A DNA stretch of 64,000 nt. Origin: Paraburkholderia rhynchosiae (GTDB lineage: Bacteria; Pseudomonadota; Gammaproteobacteria; Burkholderiales; Burkholderiaceae). Both the position numbers and the translations under genes were made by a program. The notes beneath the pieces are model-generated. The model had not been told where the DNA came from, made no database searches, and worked only from the letters and a program-made list of their open reading frames with translations. Positions 62,097-64,000 of this stretch are shown here, piece after piece (positions within the stretch are counted from its first letter, which is position 1; each line of letters begins with the position of its first letter). The stretch lies in NCBI RefSeq assembly GCF_002879865.1, contig NZ_PNXY01000010.1:179935-243934 (forward strand). The letters are read 5' to 3'.

Positions 62097-62921
62097 ATGC
62101 CGACCCTAGAAAATCGACCCGACCTCGCCGTGCAGCGCGTACGGCACCCTCTGAAGTTCCGCCTGCTGCAAGTCAAAGCAGTACAGGCGCTCACGCCGCA
62201 TCTGATCCGCGTGACCTTCACCGGCGAAGACCTGCACGACTTCGTGTCCGCTTCGTTCGACGATCACATCAAGGTGTTCTTCCCCGAGCCGGGCGCGGAT
62301 AAGCCCGTGCTGCCGGAAGCCGGCCCCGACGGTCCCGTGTTTCCCGCAGGACGGCGCCCCACCGCGCGCGATTTCACGCCGCGCCGCTTCGATCGCGAGG
62401 CGCGCGAACTCGACATCGAATTCGCCATGCACGAAGCCGGGCCCGCCGCGAGATGGGCGGCGCAAGCAAAAGTCGGCCAGTACCTGGGCTTCGGCGGCCC
62501 GCGCGGCTCGCTCGTGATTCCCACGGCTTTCGACTGGCACTTGCTGATCGGCGACGATACCGCGTTGCCCGCCATTGCGCGCCGCCTCGAAGAACTGCCG
62601 GCCGGCAAGCGCGTCGCCGCCGTCATCGAAGTGGCCGATCCCTCCGCGCAACTCGAGTTCAACACGCAGGCCGAGTTGCATCTCGTCTGGCGTTATCGCA
62701 GCGAAACGGGCTGTGGCGGCGAGGCTTTGCTGCAAGCGGTCCGCGAAATCTACCTGCCTGAAGGCGGCGAAGGCTATGTGTGGGCCGCGGGCGAATCCGC
62801 GACGATTCGCGCAGTGCGCTATCACCTGTGCACGGAACGCGGCGTCGACAAGTCACGCATTCGCGCGGCGAGCTACTGGAAGCAGGGCGCGGTGGCCGTT
62901 CACGAAACGCTCGACGACTGA
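62097..62921 (+). CDS. Siderophore-interacting FAD-dependent ferric reductase (YqjH-like)
   Basis: A 274-residue siderophore-interacting protein (SIP): FAD-binding beta-barrel (about 15-130, with RDFTPRRFD as isoalloxazine/phosphate-binding block) and NAD(P)H-binding domain (about 140-270: LLIGDDTALPAIARRLEELPAGKRVAAVIEV). It reduces ferric-siderophore complexes to release iron. It follows the PadR regulator by 70 bp in the same direction, matching the yqjI-yqjH arrangement. Confidence 0.9.
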   Translation: MPTLENRPDLAVQRVRHPLKFRLLQVKAVQALTPHLIRVTFTGEDLHDFVSASFDDHIKVFFPEPGADKPVLPEAGPDGPVFPAGRRPTARDFTPRRFDREARELDIEFAMHEAGPAARWAAQAKVGQYLGFGGPRGSLVIPTAFDWHLLIGDDTALPAIARRLEELPAGKRVAAVIEVADPSAQLEFNTQAELHLVWRYRSETGCGGEALLQAVREIYLPEGGEGYVWAAGESATIRAVRYHLCTERGVDKSRIRAASYWKQGAVAVHETLDD

Positions 62922-64000
62922 GCATCCGGCGTATGCGATGAACCGCGCGGCTCGTGCAAGCGGCGCTCTTCGAACAACAACAAGGAACCTGTCGATGTGT
63001 TCATTAGCGCACAGGATGAGCGCCGTTTGCTTTGGCTGCTCGCGATGACACAGTCCACGATCATCATTTCTCCTGGTCAGAGAGTGTCAACTTAGTCTAG
63101 AAAGGCCCAGCGGGTAAGGCTGCCACCGCGTTTTGGGCGAGTTGACACCGACGCAGGCGAGGCTTTCGCAACGCTGCCTCGACCTTCGTCTTGGGAAGAC
63201 TCACGGAGGTGAGCAACGACATACTTGTTGATACCATCGGCCGGTTTCCCAAGGACGATAAGTCGCCCCTGCGTTCAATAGAAAATGGATGGCACGCTCA
63301 CAGACACAAAAGCCGCCGCACCTAGCTTCTGGCTGCAGTGCTCATGGGCTCGCTGCAAATTTAGGTCCTGGCAGACGCTCGCCGATCGGCGGTCGTCAGA
63401 ATATTTCGTGCCTTTTTGTGGTCATTGGCAATGCGGTTCAGATGAGTGTCAGGCTTGCAGCGCTACGAGCGAGTCTGCACGACTCAAAGCGGTAGTTCGA
63501 CCAGTAACGACCGATGACTGCTTCCGAGCGACAGCCGTCCTTCTCATGACGCGAGGTCGAGGCCCAAGCCTGTCGATCAACGTCCACGATCAGTAAGCGG
63601 GGCGCTTGCCCCCTAAAAAACCGACGTTGGGCCATACGGTTGGATCATGGCGTTTGAGTTGTGCTCACGATAACGGACGTTGTGGCGCGCCATCACTGCA
63701 CGCCAAGTCCTCAACGCTTGCGAGCGGCGCGTTCGGCAGAGCCTTCTTGGACAACTTGCGGCCGATATTGTCGGTCGGCTTAAGGCCATACTTTAAGGCG
63801 ATGTTTCAAAAAGAGCTACAACTACTGTTAAGGAAGGTCTGCAGAAGTCGTTTTCGGAGCGATGATCTTCCACATCCATCGCAGCCTGAAGGTTGATAAC
63901 ATTTTTGGTGCGGAGATCGCCTAGTACTGCCACCTGTCAGGGGCTGTGCCGGCGAAACATATGGCGACACCGGCCATATTTCAAGATTTTCGCAAAGCTC
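62922..64000. other. Region without a supportable gene at the right edge
   Basis: The last about 1080 bp have lower GC than the rest and only short unrelated frames (63285-63596, 63606-63896), none with a ribosome-binding site or family resemblance. An 8-bp inverted repeat GTGTCAAC (63085-63092) and GTTGACAC (63141-63148) resembles the type of terminal repeats seen in insertion sequences, but no transposase is recognisable. It may be an eroded mobile-element or island border. Confidence 0.45.

Noticed and set aside
63285..63896. Two short frames at the right edge (63285-63596 and 63606-63896)
   Set aside because: No start signals, no recognisable domains, poor codon bias.

Overview
The window is high-GC DNA with codon use and gene content typical of the Burkholderiales. 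The DSF synthase/receptor pair, a second rpoN, the PA2169-type stress proteins and the aminotransferase/C45 neighbourhood point to Paraburkholderia or Burkholderia, probably an accessory-type replicon (inference from content; no rRNA, tRNA, origin or marker gene is present to prove it). I saw no CRISPR array, intact insertion sequence or RNA gene of a known family.

Layout. 0-2.2 kb: a VRR-NUC nuclease translationally coupled to a nuclease-helicase that runs off the left edge. 2.2-5.9 kb: the lutABC lactate-oxidation operon with its GntR/FadR-type regulator and a clear operator-promoter. 6.0-7.2 kb: a class I/II aminotransferase. 7.3-8.8 kb: an RpoN (sigma-54) paralogue. 9.1-16.4 kb: a stress-type island of small proteins (BON, PA2169-type, glycine-zipper, DUF1488, DUF4142, PfpI/DJ-1, acidic protein, topoisomerase IB, PRC-barrel, DUF3175). 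16.5-24 kb: Na+/H+ antiporter, aldo/keto reductase, Lhr helicase. 24-27 kb: convergent rpfR and rpfF, a BDSF-type quorum-sensing and cyclic-di-GMP module. 27.4-31 kb: Ldh-type dehydrogenase, M20 dipeptidase, two small proteins. 31.5-33.8 kb: TetR regulator with a damaged MFS exporter. 33.9-39.5 kb: a catabolic-looking row (C45 acyltransferase/hydrolase, class III aminotransferase, CMD, OsmC, ICL/PEPM) behind an RpiR regulator. 39.6-46.6 kb: spermidine-synthase-like protein, diguanylate cyclase, small secreted proteins, glycogen debranching enzyme, a conserved small protein with an unusual leader. 46.7-52.8 kb: hydrolase remnant, orphan MreB, esterase, EmrB-type exporter, glutaminase, a frameshifted NmrA-type gene. 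53-61 kb: glmS paralogue, DMFase-like protein, AraC remnant and regulator, flippase and glycosyltransferase (a small surface-glycan locus). 61.2-62.9 kb: a YqjI/YqjH-like PadR regulator and ferric reductase. 62.9-64 kb: no supportable gene.

Most notable result. Sites matching the sigma-54 -24/-12 consensus (TGGCACG-N4-TTGCW) with exact spacing lie in front of rpoN itself and of six genes or operons within the next 6.5 kb (BON, PA2169-type, PfpI operon, acidic protein, topoisomerase IB, a 99-residue hypothetical), plus two more at 42.6 and 46.0 kb. Together they suggest that this RpoN paralogue sits inside, and drives, a sigma-54-dependent stress regulon. No enhancer-binding activator is encoded in the window, so it must lie elsewhere. 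Other points worth follow-up are the sigma-54 promoter that leads into an intrinsic terminator ahead of the 46.2 kb gene (possible small RNA or attenuator), the 13-bp operator shared by rpiR and the C45 operon, and two genes broken by frameshifts.
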